Source of the DNA: Planctomycetaceae bacterium
GTDB lineage: Bacteria > Planctomycetota > Phycisphaerae > Phycisphaerales > SM1A02
Assembly: GCA_002685335.1 (NCBI GenBank)
Contig: NYWY01000078.1
Location: 1 to 56,086 of the forward strand
Length of the DNA stretch: 56,086 nucleotides
Direction: 5' to 3'
Positions 16,245 through 25,009 of this stretch are shown piece after piece. The translations under genes and the position numbers were made by a program. The notes beneath the pieces were generated by a model. That model was not told where the DNA came from. It made no database searches and worked only from the letters and a program-made list of their open reading frames with translations. Within the stretch, counting starts at the first letter, position 1. Each line of letters starts with the position of its first letter.

Positions 16245-18551
16245 ATGTCGAGTCTGAGCCTCGTCCGTCCGTTCCGTCTTCCGCGTTCCGTCGCCGCCAC
16301 GATTCTGGTGACCAGCTCCCTGGCCTTCGGGGCGGGGTATCCGGGCGTGCAGGAAGAGACGGTGGCCTCACCCGACGTCGTGGTTCCCGCTGATCTGGAG
16401 ACCTGGCGGCAGGGAGTCTGGGAGGCCGCGCTGGAGGGACGCACGGGTGAGATGATGGAGTATCTCGAGGTGATCCCGGGCGAGGCGGACCCCGACCGGG
16501 CCGACGCGCTGCGAGCCGCGATGGACGCCCGGGATGGTCACGCGGCCGCCACCGACGAGGACCGGGCCGATGGGCGGACAGAGGCACGGAAGAAGATCGC
16601 CGACGCCCTGGAGTCGGAAAATCTGACCGAGGCCCTCACCGGAGCGGTCGAACTCCAGACACTTTCCGACGACTGGGAGGCGGTGCTCTCCGATCCGGAG
16701 ATCGTGAAGCTCGTCCAGACCGCCGAAACTCGTGAGGCCGAGGCCCGCCTGGTCGGAGACTGGCTCTTCGTGCAGGAGATTCTCTTCCGGCTCCGCACGC
16801 TGCATGAGGACACCGAGTTCAAGGAGATCCACGAATCCTACGATCGGCGTCTGGATGAAGTGAATCGACGGATCGGCCTGCTCGCCCGTTACGCGCCCCG
16901 GTCGTTGCACGATCTCCGAGGCCGACAGATGGCGAGACTCGAACCCGAGGCTGAATTCCCGGAGTTCAACGAGGCGTTCGCCGAGGACTGGAAGGTCCCG
17001 CTGAACGGCATCACCGAGCGAATGCTGCGGTCCGCGCTGCGGATCGGAGCCACCCAGCACATCTCCGACTGCGGCTGGAAGCCTCTGCTGGACGGTGGTC
17101 TCGAGGCGATCGAGATCTTCGCGTCCACCGATCAACTGTTGGAGAACTTCCCCGGTCTCGCCGATCGCGAGAAGGTCGACGCCTGGCTCGAGATCGTTCG
17201 GCGGGAACGGGCGAGGCTTGCGGAGATCCCGGCGGACGAGGTGACTCGTCGGGACTATCACCGGATTCTTCCGGAACTCATGCGGGCGAATCCGAGGACG
17301 ATCGACGTTCCCGAAGCGGTGGTGCTCCGCGAGTTCGGTGAGGGAGCGACCTATCGGCTGGAGGATGTCTTCGAGGATCAGTACACCCAGATGATCTGGC
17401 CGGAGCAGTTGCGGCGATTTCAACAGCAGGTGCAGGGAGACTTCGTGGGGGTCGGCATCCTGATCCGTCACGACGACAAGCGTGAACTCATGGTGCAGAA
17501 TCCGCTGGAGGGATCGCCCGCCTCCCGGGCGGGGATCGAGGAACAGGATCGGATCGTCGAGGTCGACGGTGTTCCGACCACCGGCTGGAGTCTCACCCGG
17601 GCCGTGGACGAGATCACCGGACCCCGGGGAGAGGAAGTCGTCCTCTCCATCGCCCGCGAAGGCGAGGAGCAGACGGTCGATGTTCCGATCGTGCGGGATC
17701 GAATCAAGATCCGCTCGGTCAACGGCTGGTACAAGAAGGCGCTCGACGATGAAGGCACGCCGGAGTGGGACTGGTGGATCGATCGCGACGCGGGCATCGG
17801 CTACGTTCGCCTGACCTCGTTCAACGACGACAGTTTCGACGACTTCCTCGAAGCCCTCGGAGAGATGCAGAAGGATCGCTCCATCGAAGGCCTGGTGCTC
17901 GACCTGCGATTCAATCCCGGTGGGCTGCTGGAGAGCGCCATCCGGTTCTCGAATCTCTTCGTCTCCGAAGGAAGAATCGTCTCCTGTGAGGACCGCGACG
18001 GGCAGACGGTGTGGTCGCGTCCGGCCCAGCGGCAGCTCGCTTTCCTCGAGGGGAAGCCGCTGGTGGTGCTGGTGAACCCGGGTTCGGCCAGCGCGAGCGA
18101 GATCGTCTCCGGATGTCTTCAGGCCCACGGAGCGGCGGTGGTGGTGGGTGAACGTTCCTTCGGCAAGGGAAGCGTCCAGACCGTGCATGACGTTTCGGAT
18201 CCGCGGGGAGGGCCCGCGGCGTTCAAGATCACCAACCAGTACTACGCCCTGCCGCCGGCTCCCGGTGAGGAACGGGGTCGTCTGGTGCACAAGATGCCGG
18301 GATCCAACGACTGGGGGGTCAACCCCAGCGTGACAGTCGAGATGACCCCCGATCAGACTCAGGAGGCGTACGAACTCCGCCGCAAGAGCGATCTGATCGC
18401 CGACTGGGACGAAGATCGGGATCCCGAGGACCGACCGCGGCCGGACGGCCTGGTCGAGGACGGAATCGATGCTCAGCTGGAAACCGCCATCCTGATTCTC
18501 AAGGCCCGGCTGCTCCCCGTGGCGGAGAAGCCGCGGATCGCCGCCGGCTGA
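16245..18551 (+). CDS. Secreted S41 carboxyl-terminal processing protease
   Basis: 768 residues. A signal peptide (about 1-30) is followed by a long acidic helical N-terminal region to about residue 380. Next is a PDZ domain (GVGILIRHDDKRELMV, SPASRAGIEEQDRIVEVDGV), then the S41 core: GIGYVRLTSFND, LRFNPGGLL, the catalytic serine region NPGSASASEIVSG and the catalytic lysine region GERSFGKGSVQT. It should cut unstructured C-termini of envelope proteins using a Ser-Lys dyad. The 370-residue N-terminal region is far longer than in CtpA and may be a substrate or oligomer domain. Confidence 0.9.
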   Translation: MSSLSLVRPFRLPRSVAATILVTSSLAFGAGYPGVQEETVASPDVVVPADLETWRQGVWEAALEGRTGEMMEYLEVIPGEADPDRADALRAAMDARDGHAAATDEDRADGRTEARKKIADALESENLTEALTGAVELQTLSDDWEAVLSDPEIVKLVQTAETREAEARLVGDWLFVQEILFRLRTLHEDTEFKEIHESYDRRLDEVNRRIGLLARYAPRSLHDLRGRQMARLEPEAEFPEFNEAFAEDWKVPLNGITERMLRSALRIGATQHISDCGWKPLLDGGLEAIEIFASTDQLLENFPGLADREKVDAWLEIVRRERARLAEIPADEVTRRDYHRILPELMRANPRTIDVPEAVVLREFGEGATYRLEDVFEDQYTQMIWPEQLRRFQQQVQGDFVGVGILIRHDDKRELMVQNPLEGSPASRAGIEEQDRIVEVDGVPTTGWSLTRAVDEITGPRGEEVVLSIAREGEEQTVDVPIVRDRIKIRSVNGWYKKALDDEGTPEWDWWIDRDAGIGYVRLTSFNDDSFDDFLEALGEMQKDRSIEGLVLDLRFNPGGLLESAIRFSNLFVSEGRIVSCEDRDGQTVWSRPAQRQLAFLEGKPLVVLVNPGSASASEIVSGCLQAHGAAVVVGERSFGKGSVQTVHDVSDPRGGPAAFKITNQYYALPPAPGEERGRLVHKMPGSNDWGVNPSVTVEMTPDQTQEAYELRRKSDLIADWDEDRDPEDRPRPDGLVEDGIDAQLETAILILKARLLPVAEKPRIAAG

Positions 18552-18648
18552 ACCTGCCTTCCCGGGGCCTTGAAGGCGGTCGGATTTCAGGAAAATAGGG
18601 CGAAGAGCGACTCCGGAATTCCCGCAGGGTGTTCCGTCGGTGTGCTGC

Positions 18649-18677
18649 TTGCCGATTGGCCGCGGGACCGCCATAAT
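18649..18677 (+). promoter_or_regulatory. Sigma70 promoter of the pyruvate dehydrogenase genes
   Basis: TTGCCG (18649-18654), 17-base spacer, CATAAT (18672-18677). Among the best two-box promoters in the window, giving a leader of about 50 nt ending in a GGAG Shine-Dalgarno site. Confidence 0.65.
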
Positions 18678-18684
18678 TGACGAT

Positions 18685-18703
18685 CTGCAGCCTTGGGCTG
18701 CAG
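18685..18703 (+). promoter_or_regulatory. Stem-loop at the 5' end of the pyruvate dehydrogenase mRNA
   Basis: Perfect 8-bp stem CTGCAGCC/GGCTGCAG with a TTG loop, starting within a base or two of the predicted transcription start. A terminal stem of this kind can protect an mRNA from decay. An operator dyad is the other option. Confidence 0.5.
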
Positions 18704-18733
18704 AGACCGATTCGCCTCCTCCCGGAGAACTGG

Positions 18734-19846
18734 ATGTCCGCTGTGACCGATACCGCACGCGCTGCCTCGGGTGGCCGTCGGCCGCTGGCCGACCGTACTT
18801 CCGCCACCCCCGAACAGCTGCATGAGTGGCTTCGTCAGATGCTGCTGATCCGCGAGTTCGAGGTCCGCACCATGCAGGCCTATCAGGACAAGAAGATCGG
18901 GGGCTTCTGCCACATCTACATCGGGCAGGAGGCGGTCGCCGTGGGCTGCACCGGGGCGGTCGAGCATGAGGATCCGATCGTGACCGCCTATCGCGATCAT
19001 GGTCACGCCCTCGCCCGCGGGATGGACCCGAAGTACTGCATGGCCGAGATGTTCGGCCGCATCGGCGGATGCGCCAAGGGGAAGGGCGGGTCGATGCACA
19101 TGTTCGACAAGCCCAACAACCTCTTCGGAGGCCATGGCATCGTGGGGGCCCAGACGCCTCTGGGAACCGGACTCGCGTTCGCCGACAAGTACATCGACGA
19201 GGTCATCAACGGCGGTACCAGCCGGCACGTGACGCTCTGCTTCCTCGGTGACGGCGCTCTGAACCAGGGCGGCTTCTACGAGGCCATGAATCTTGCCGGG
19301 CTCTTCGACATCCCCGTGATCTTCGTGGTGGAGAACAACGGGTATTCCATGGGGACGTCGATCGATCGCGGCACCACGATGTCCCACCGCATCATCGCCA
19401 AGGGCGAGGGGTGTGGAATCACCGGACACGAGATCGAAGGCATGGACGTCATCGACGTCTACGAGGGTATGAAGGCGATCGCCGACACCTGTCGGGCGGA
19501 GAGCCGGCCGGCGATGGTCGACATCCGCACGTACCGCTTCAAGGGTCACTCGATGTCCGATCCGCGGAAGTACCGCACGCGGGAGGAGGAGGAGCACTGG
19601 GAGTCGGATGATCCGATCACCCTGCTTCGGGATCCGATGATCGAGGCCGGGCTCCTCGACCTCGAGGAGTTCAAGAACCGGAACCGGGCGATCAAGACCC
19701 AGGTCCGCGAGTCGATCGAGTGGGCCGAGGCCTCGCCGGAGCCGGATTCTTCCGAGTTGTTCACCGACGTCTACGTCGAGAAGTTCGGGCCCTACCTCGG
19801 CACCAGCATGCCACAGATCGTCACCGACTCGGAGGGGAAACGATGA
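18734..19846 (+). CDS. pdhA: Pyruvate dehydrogenase E1 component, alpha subunit
   Basis: 370 residues. The thiamine-diphosphate subunit of a heterotetrameric E1 that decarboxylates pyruvate and acetylates E2. Evidence: GKGGSMHMFDKPNNLFGGHG, IVGAQTPLGTGLA, the TPP motif GDGALNQGGFYEAMNLA...VVENN, and the loop around TYRFKGHSMSDPRKYR. The start ATG at 18734 has GGAG 6 bases upstream. Overlaps the beta-subunit gene by 4 bases (ATGA), then E2 follows. Branched-chain or acetoin dehydrogenases share this fold, but the sequence looks like the pyruvate type. Confidence 0.92.
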   Translation: MSAVTDTARAASGGRRPLADRTSATPEQLHEWLRQMLLIREFEVRTMQAYQDKKIGGFCHIYIGQEAVAVGCTGAVEHEDPIVTAYRDHGHALARGMDPKYCMAEMFGRIGGCAKGKGGSMHMFDKPNNLFGGHGIVGAQTPLGTGLAFADKYIDEVINGGTSRHVTLCFLGDGALNQGGFYEAMNLAGLFDIPVIFVVENNGYSMGTSIDRGTTMSHRIIAKGEGCGITGHEIEGMDVIDVYEGMKAIADTCRAESRPAMVDIRTYRFKGHSMSDPRKYRTREEEEHWESDDPITLLRDPMIEAGLLDLEEFKNRNRAIKTQVRESIEWAEASPEPDSSELFTDVYVEKFGPYLGTSMPQIVTDSEGKR

Positions 19847-20829
19847 GCGAGCGCATTCTTGAATTCCGTGACGCCCTCCGCGAGGCGATGAGCCAGGAGA
19901 TGCGTCGTGACCCCCGGGTCTTCCTCCTCGGCGAGGAAGTCGCCCAGTACGACGGCGCCTACAAGATCAGCCGGGGCATGCTCGAGGAGTTCGGGCCGCG
20001 TCGGATCATCGACACCCCGATCTCCGAAAGCGGTTTCGCCGGCATGGCGATCGGGGCCGCGATGCAGGGTCTCCGCCCGATCGTGGAGTTCATGAGCTGG
20101 TCGTTCAGTCTCGTGGCCGCGGACCCCATCCTGAACAACGCGCCCAAGATGCTCTTCATGTCGGGCGGACAGTTCGGATGTCCGATCGTCTTCCGGGGAA
20201 ACGACGGCGCGGGCGGACAGCTCGGATCGACCCACTCCTGGTGCGTCGAGGGCATGTTCTCGAACGTGCCGGGTCTCAAGATGGCGATTCCGGCCTTCCC
20301 CGACGACGCCAAGGGCCTTCTGGCCACCGCCATCAAGGATGATGATCCGGTGTTCTTCCTGGAAAGCGAGCGTCTGCTCGCGATGAAGGGGCACGTTCCC
20401 GAGGGTGACCACTACGTCCCGTTCGGCAAGGCCGTGGTGCGTCGGCCGGGAACCGATGTGACGATCATCAGTTTCGGTCGCCCGGTGCACTTCTGTCTGG
20501 AAGCGGCCGAGGAGCTCGCGAAGGAAGGCATTTCCTGCGAGGTCATCGACGGGCGGACGATCCGGCCGTTGGACATCGACACGATCGTCACCAGCGTCAA
20601 GAAGACCAACTCGTGCGTGGTGGTCGATCAGTCATGGAGCTTTGGTTCACCCGGGGCCGAAGTGGCGGCCCAGGTCCACGCGGCGTGTTTCGACGACCTC
20701 GACAATCACGTCATGAGGGTCCACAGCGCCGATGTGCCGGCTCCGTACGCCGCGAACCTCGAGCAGGAGTTCCTGCCCAACGCCCGCCGCATCACCGAAG
20801 CCGTCCGCAGTGCGCTCTACGTCGCCTGA
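19843..20829 (+). CDS. pdhB: Pyruvate dehydrogenase E1 component, beta subunit
   Basis: 328 residues. Partners the alpha subunit to complete two TPP sites and contacts E2. Motifs: LLGEEVAQYDGAYK, DTPISESGFAGMAIGAAMQG, PIVFRGNDG and the C-terminal domain DGRTIRPLDIDTI. The start ATG is inside the alpha stop (ATGA) with GGAGGGG upstream, so the two are coupled for equal synthesis. Normal family length. Confidence 0.93.
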   Translation: MSERILEFRDALREAMSQEMRRDPRVFLLGEEVAQYDGAYKISRGMLEEFGPRRIIDTPISESGFAGMAIGAAMQGLRPIVEFMSWSFSLVAADPILNNAPKMLFMSGGQFGCPIVFRGNDGAGGQLGSTHSWCVEGMFSNVPGLKMAIPAFPDDAKGLLATAIKDDDPVFFLESERLLAMKGHVPEGDHYVPFGKAVVRRPGTDVTIISFGRPVHFCLEAAEELAKEGISCEVIDGRTIRPLDIDTIVTSVKKTNSCVVVDQSWSFGSPGAEVAAQVHAACFDDLDNHVMRVHSADVPAPYAANLEQEFLPNARRITEAVRSALYVA

Positions 20830-20924
20830 TCCGTCTTCGTCCGCTTCTTGAGTTCGACCTCTCTTCCGATCCCGTTCGCTTCAACCCCGTGTCGTCCGTC
20901 CGGGCGCACCTGCAGGACCCCATC

Positions 20925-22253
20925 ATGTCCATCACTCTGACGATGCCCCGACTCTCCGACACCATGGAACAGGGCACCATCATCAAGTGGAACGTGAAGG
21001 AGGGCGACGAAGTCGCCTCCGGTGCGGTGGTCGCGGACGTCGAGACGGACAAGGCCACGATGGAGATGCAGGTCTACGACGATGGCGTGGTCGCTCGGAT
21101 CCTGGTCGGTGAGGGGTCGCAGGTCCCGGTGGGAACCGCGATCGCGCTCATCGCCGAGGAAGGCGAGGACCCGGGAAGCATCGACGCCGCCCCGGCGACG
21201 AATGCCGCGGCCCCCGCGGCCCCCGCGGCCCCGGCAGCCCCCGCGGCTCCGGCTCCGGCCGCGGCTCCGGTCCCGGCAGCGCCCATTCCGGCATCCGCAG
21301 CCACCGAGCCGGTGGCATCGAGTACCGGTCGACGTCCGAAGGTGAGTCCCGTGGCTCGTCGTCTGGCCGAGGAGCACGGCATCGATCTGGCCACGATCGG
21401 CGGCAGCGGGCCGGGCGGTCGGATCATCAAGCGAGACATCCTGGAGATGGTCGAGAAGAACACCTCCGCCGGCGTCGTCGGGGGCGGCACGCCGATGCCT
21501 CTCGCGCCGATCGCCTCGCTGACCACGCCGGTGGTCCACGAGGTCGCGGCTCTCGCGAGCACCGAGGTTCCGGTCTCCGGAATGCGACAGACCATCGCCC
21601 GCCGACTGGTCGAGAGCACGCAGACCATTCCTCACTATCAGGTGAAGATGTGTTTCGCGATGGATGCGATCCTCGAACTTCGGGCCAGCCTGAATGAGAA
21701 GCTCGCTGGAGAGGGAGTCAAACTCAGCGTCAACGACTTCCTCGTTCGGGCCTCCGCCCTCGCGATGGCGGAACATTCCATGTTCAACGCGAGTTGGGCG
21801 GGGGATCGAATCCTGGTTCACGGCCGGGTCAACATCGGAGTGGCGGTCTCGCTTTCCGAGGAACGCGGAGGCGGTCTGGTGGTGGCGACGATTCGCGATG
21901 CGAACCTGAAGAGCCTTCGAATGATCTCCGCCGAGACCAAGGCATTGGCGGTGAAGGCCCGTGAGAAGGGGCTGTCCACCGATGAGATGTCCGATTCCAC
22001 CTTCACGATCTCGAACCTTGGAATGTTCGGAGTCGATGATTTCACCGCGATCATCAATCCTCCGAACAGTGCGATCCTCGCGTGCGGAGCGGCGATCGAA
22101 AAGCCGGTGGTACGCGATCACCAGCTGGCGGTGGGCTGGGAGATGGCGGCGAACCTGAGCCTGGATCATCGAGTGATCGACGGTGCCATGGCGGCTCGGT
22201 ATCTCGCGACCTTGAAGAGCATGATCGAAGAGCCGATGAGACTGCTGGCCTGA
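20925..22253 (+). CDS. pdhC: Dihydrolipoamide acetyltransferase (E2)
   Basis: 442 residues. The lipoyl domain (1-80) has the lipoylated lysine K43 in ETDKATMEM. A flexible Ala/Pro linker (about 90-125) follows, then the peripheral-subunit-binding domain (VSPVARRLAEEHGIDL...GPGGRIIKRDI) and the catalytic core with DHRVIDGAMAARYL near the end (catalytic His and Asp). It moves the acetyl group to CoA. One lipoyl domain only. The gap of 95 bases after E1 beta has no terminator, so all three are probably one operon. E3 is not in the window. The Ala-Pro linker is a GC-rich low-complexity tract. Confidence 0.93.
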   Translation: MSITLTMPRLSDTMEQGTIIKWNVKEGDEVASGAVVADVETDKATMEMQVYDDGVVARILVGEGSQVPVGTAIALIAEEGEDPGSIDAAPATNAAAPAAPAAPAAPAAPAPAAAPVPAAPIPASAATEPVASSTGRRPKVSPVARRLAEEHGIDLATIGGSGPGGRIIKRDILEMVEKNTSAGVVGGGTPMPLAPIASLTTPVVHEVAALASTEVPVSGMRQTIARRLVESTQTIPHYQVKMCFAMDAILELRASLNEKLAGEGVKLSVNDFLVRASALAMAEHSMFNASWAGDRILVHGRVNIGVAVSLSEERGGGLVVATIRDANLKSLRMISAETKALAVKAREKGLSTDEMSDSTFTISNLGMFGVDDFTAIINPPNSAILACGAAIEKPVVRDHQLAVGWEMAANLSLDHRVIDGAMAARYLATLKSMIEEPMRLLA

Positions 22254-22363
22254 GTTTCGAATCAGGAAGCCCCGTTTCGATCGAAAACCAGCATGATCTG
22301 CCTCTTGGGAAGATATTGCTGGATCACATCCAGAAAACCGCCGATGCCCCCCTCGGAGAAGTC

Positions 22364-23563
22364 ATGAGCACTTCGGGACCCCGAGTTCTTGTTCTGGCGT
22401 GGGATGGCTTGCACGACAAGTCCGCGTTGTCCGGTATGCCCTTCGGGATGAGACTGGGCCTCGAGAAGGCCGGCTGCGACGTGACCCTCGGAGAAATCGG
22501 TCCGTTCAATCTGGTCTCCGGTTTCCACAACGTCAGAAAGTCGTTGGCGGGCTCGAGGGTTCTTCGCCGTGGACGAAAGCTGCAGCAGTATTGCGTCGAA
22601 CGGCTGGCAAGCGGGCGGGTCAAGCGACGGCTTGAAGCTCATGCCCGGGCATCCGCCCGAATCGCGGATGAGATCGTGCGTCGAACCTGTCCGGATGTGG
22701 TCTTCGGTCCCTGCATGAGCCGACCGATCGGTTTCATGGAAACCTCCAAGCCGATCGTCTACGCCTCGGATGCGACCGCAACGCTTCTGGTCGAGACCTA
22801 CGACGTGTATCGCCGTCGTGGCCGGATTTGGAAGGCGGCGATGAACGATTTTGAGGACAAGGCGATCGCCCGAGCGGATCGAGTCGTGCTCGCGAGCAGA
22901 TCATCCGCCCGGTCCGCGATCGAAGATCATCGGGGTGAACCGGCCAAGGTGTCAGTGGTTCCTCTGGGGGCCAATGTTTCGGCGGGTCTGCAGGACGGAA
23001 TCATGGTTCCGGCCGATCCACCGGGGTCCGATTCCCTCGATCTCCTGCTGGTGGCGGCGGATCCGGAGCGCAAGCAGTTGGGACTCTGCGTGAATATCGC
23101 AGCGGAATTGCGGCTTCGTGGTTGGAACGCCACGCTTCACTACGTCGGTCCGCATCGTTCGGAATGCGAATCCGAGGTGGTCGAATGGGCCGGGCGACTT
23201 CAACTCGGCAATCAAGAGGACGCCGCCCGGCATCGTTCCCTCCTGCGGAAATGTCACGTCTCACTCCTGCCGAGTCTGGCCGAGATGTACGGGATCTCAC
23301 CGATCGAGAGTGCCGCCTTCGCGAGACCCGCGGTCGTCTCCGATGTCGGCGGCCTGCCGACGGTGGTCCTTGATGGCCTCACCGGACGGGTTCTGCCGGT
23401 GAGGACGCCCTGCCGCGGCTGGGTCGATGCCATCGAGGAGATGATCAGCCGGGAAGATCGCTACGCATCATTCTCCAGCGAGGCGTTCAACCGATACCGA
23501 AGCGTCTTGAATTGGCCGGCGTGGGGGGCATCCGTTCGCAAGCTCATGGAAGAGCTGGTCTGA
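22364..23563 (+). CDS. Glycosyltransferase, GT4-like
   Basis: 399 residues with two Rossmann halves (GT-B fold). The C-terminal half has the GT4 pattern: LLVAADPERKQLGLCVNIAA, then HVSLLPSLAEMYGISPIESAAFARPAVVSDVGGLPTVV with the E-x7-E type donor-binding region. Transfers a sugar from a nucleotide donor to an unknown acceptor in the cytoplasm. Start ATG 22364 has GGAG 5 bases upstream. Convergent with another glycosyltransferase 20 bases on, so the region probably serves a surface polysaccharide. Confidence 0.8.
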   Translation: MSTSGPRVLVLAWDGLHDKSALSGMPFGMRLGLEKAGCDVTLGEIGPFNLVSGFHNVRKSLAGSRVLRRGRKLQQYCVERLASGRVKRRLEAHARASARIADEIVRRTCPDVVFGPCMSRPIGFMETSKPIVYASDATATLLVETYDVYRRRGRIWKAAMNDFEDKAIARADRVVLASRSSARSAIEDHRGEPAKVSVVPLGANVSAGLQDGIMVPADPPGSDSLDLLLVAADPERKQLGLCVNIAAELRLRGWNATLHYVGPHRSECESEVVEWAGRLQLGNQEDAARHRSLLRKCHVSLLPSLAEMYGISPIESAAFARPAVVSDVGGLPTVVLDGLTGRVLPVRTPCRGWVDAIEEMISREDRYASFSSEAFNRYRSVLNWPAWGASVRKLMEELV

Positions 23564-23582
23564 TTCGGGATCGGAATCGATT

Positions 23583-24752
23583 TCAAACGCGGTGGGTTCG
23601 GGGAATCAGTCTTTCCCAGGCTTCGGCCACGGACGCCTTCGATCCGGTCTTCACGAACGCGTCTCGCAGCGCTGGATTCGTCCGCGGATCCTCGGAGGCC
23701 ACATCGGCAAGGGCGGCCGCGAGGACCGCGTCGTCCGCGCTCGGGATGACTCGGCCCAGGCCATGTTCCTTGACCATGTGACCGATGCCGCCTTCCTGGG
23801 AAGCGAGGACGGCGGTTCCGAGTCTTGCCGCATCGAACACGACGCCCGAAATTCCCACATGCTGTTGATAGATCGCGGTGGTCACGTCCGCCCGTTCCAG
23901 CAGGCCATCGAATTCCGGGGTGGAGAGAGTCCGGTCGATGCTCACGATTCTTCCGGACTCGAGGTCTCCACGTCGCGACTCGAGTGCATCGTCGACCTCG
24001 GCTCCTCTCCTGCCGGCCACGACGAGAACGGCGTTCTCCGGGGCTGGATCGGGCCAACCGAGAATCAAGCGATCGGTTCTCTTGCGGTTTGAATGTTCTC
24101 CAATGGCGAGAATCACTCGCCGCTTTCCGAATTGTTCATTCAACGGGAGCGAGCGCGATGCGGTCGGCGATTCGGATCGCATCGAAAGAGGGTGGGGGAG
24201 GATTCGAAGAGAGAGTGACCCTCGGTTTCGGACCGCGATCGGATCCATGGATCCGAGATGGATCCCGCTCTGCCGCCATCGGCGTCGCATCCACTCGCGT
24301 CGGAGGAGAAATCTGAGACCGCGTCCCCCGTAACCGAATCGTGCGCCGTGCACGCAGCCGGCGATGGTGGCCGCGTTGATCTGGCTGGGACGCCTCCCGG
24401 GACGGACGCAGGCCACGGCATCGGCCGAGGGCAGCACGATCATGTCCGGTTTGATTCTCGCCACTTCCTCTGCGATGAGCGACCATTCCAATCGTCCTCC
24501 GGCCTCGGTGACCGGGCTGTAGCCCCCGGTCAGGTTCGGAAGGCTCCGACGAACTTCGACGCGGTCGGTGACCGAGGCTGCCGCCAACCCGGCCATGCAG
24601 CCGGGCTCGTCGCAGGACTCGACGGTCAACGAAAGGGTCACGGACGGGCTGAGTGTTCGGAGGGCTTCGGCGGTCAACGCGGCGAACATGGGGTAATGCC
24701 CCGTCCACTTGGGTTCCACCACCAGAATTTTGGACCGTTCAAACGGCGGCAT
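23583..24752 (-). CDS. Glycosyltransferase, GT-B fold
   Basis: 389 residues. N-terminal ILVVEPKWTGHYPMFAALTAEAL is typical of GT-B enzymes with an acceptor loop. The C-terminal half has VGISGVVFDAARLGTAVLASQEGGIGHMV, the donor-binding region of GT4 relatives. Donor and acceptor unknown. Start MPPFERSKILVV at 24752 is chosen because the hydrophobic first strand begins right after it; a longer reading adds 60 unlikely residues. No Shine-Dalgarno and no TANNNT box at the expected distance. Confidence 0.72.
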   Translation of the reverse strand: MPPFERSKILVVEPKWTGHYPMFAALTAEALRTLSPSVTLSLTVESCDEPGCMAGLAAASVTDRVEVRRSLPNLTGGYSPVTEAGGRLEWSLIAEEVARIKPDMIVLPSADAVACVRPGRRPSQINAATIAGCVHGARFGYGGRGLRFLLRREWMRRRWRQSGIHLGSMDPIAVRNRGSLSLRILPHPLSMRSESPTASRSLPLNEQFGKRRVILAIGEHSNRKRTDRLILGWPDPAPENAVLVVAGRRGAEVDDALESRRGDLESGRIVSIDRTLSTPEFDGLLERADVTTAIYQQHVGISGVVFDAARLGTAVLASQEGGIGHMVKEHGLGRVIPSADDAVLAAALADVASEDPRTNPALRDAFVKTGSKASVAEAWERLIPRTHRV

Positions 24753-24997
24753 ATCGCACGATTCATTGTTCGGGGATCGGTGACGAGAGATCCCACGGCG
24801 GGCGCTTCGTCCCCAAAATAGCTGGTTCGGCCGGGCTTCGGTTCGAAAATGGCCGTTTCTCCAACCGATTTCCAGAAGAGAACACTCGTCGACGTCAGGG
24901 AACCTGAGTCGCGCGATCCGACTTGGAATCAAGACACGGCCCGGGACGGAGTTCTGCAGGATCGAGGAAGATCAGGAGGGCCGGGTACCCAAACTGT

Positions 24998-25003
24998 TAT
25001 GGT
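24998..25003 (+). promoter_or_regulatory. -10 element (TATGGT), leaderless promoter
   Basis: TATGGT, 6 bases, then ATG at 25010 of the exported endonuclease-fold gene. Confidence 0.55.
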
Positions 25004-25009
25004 TCGGGG

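Noticed and set aside
21193..21310. GC-rich Ala/Pro repeat as a tandem-repeat element
   Set aside because: It is the normal flexible linker between the lipoyl and binding domains of E2.
22272..22283. TTTCGATCGAAA palindrome after the PDH E2 gene
   Set aside because: Lacks a loop and a T-rich tail; too short to call an operator without copies elsewhere.
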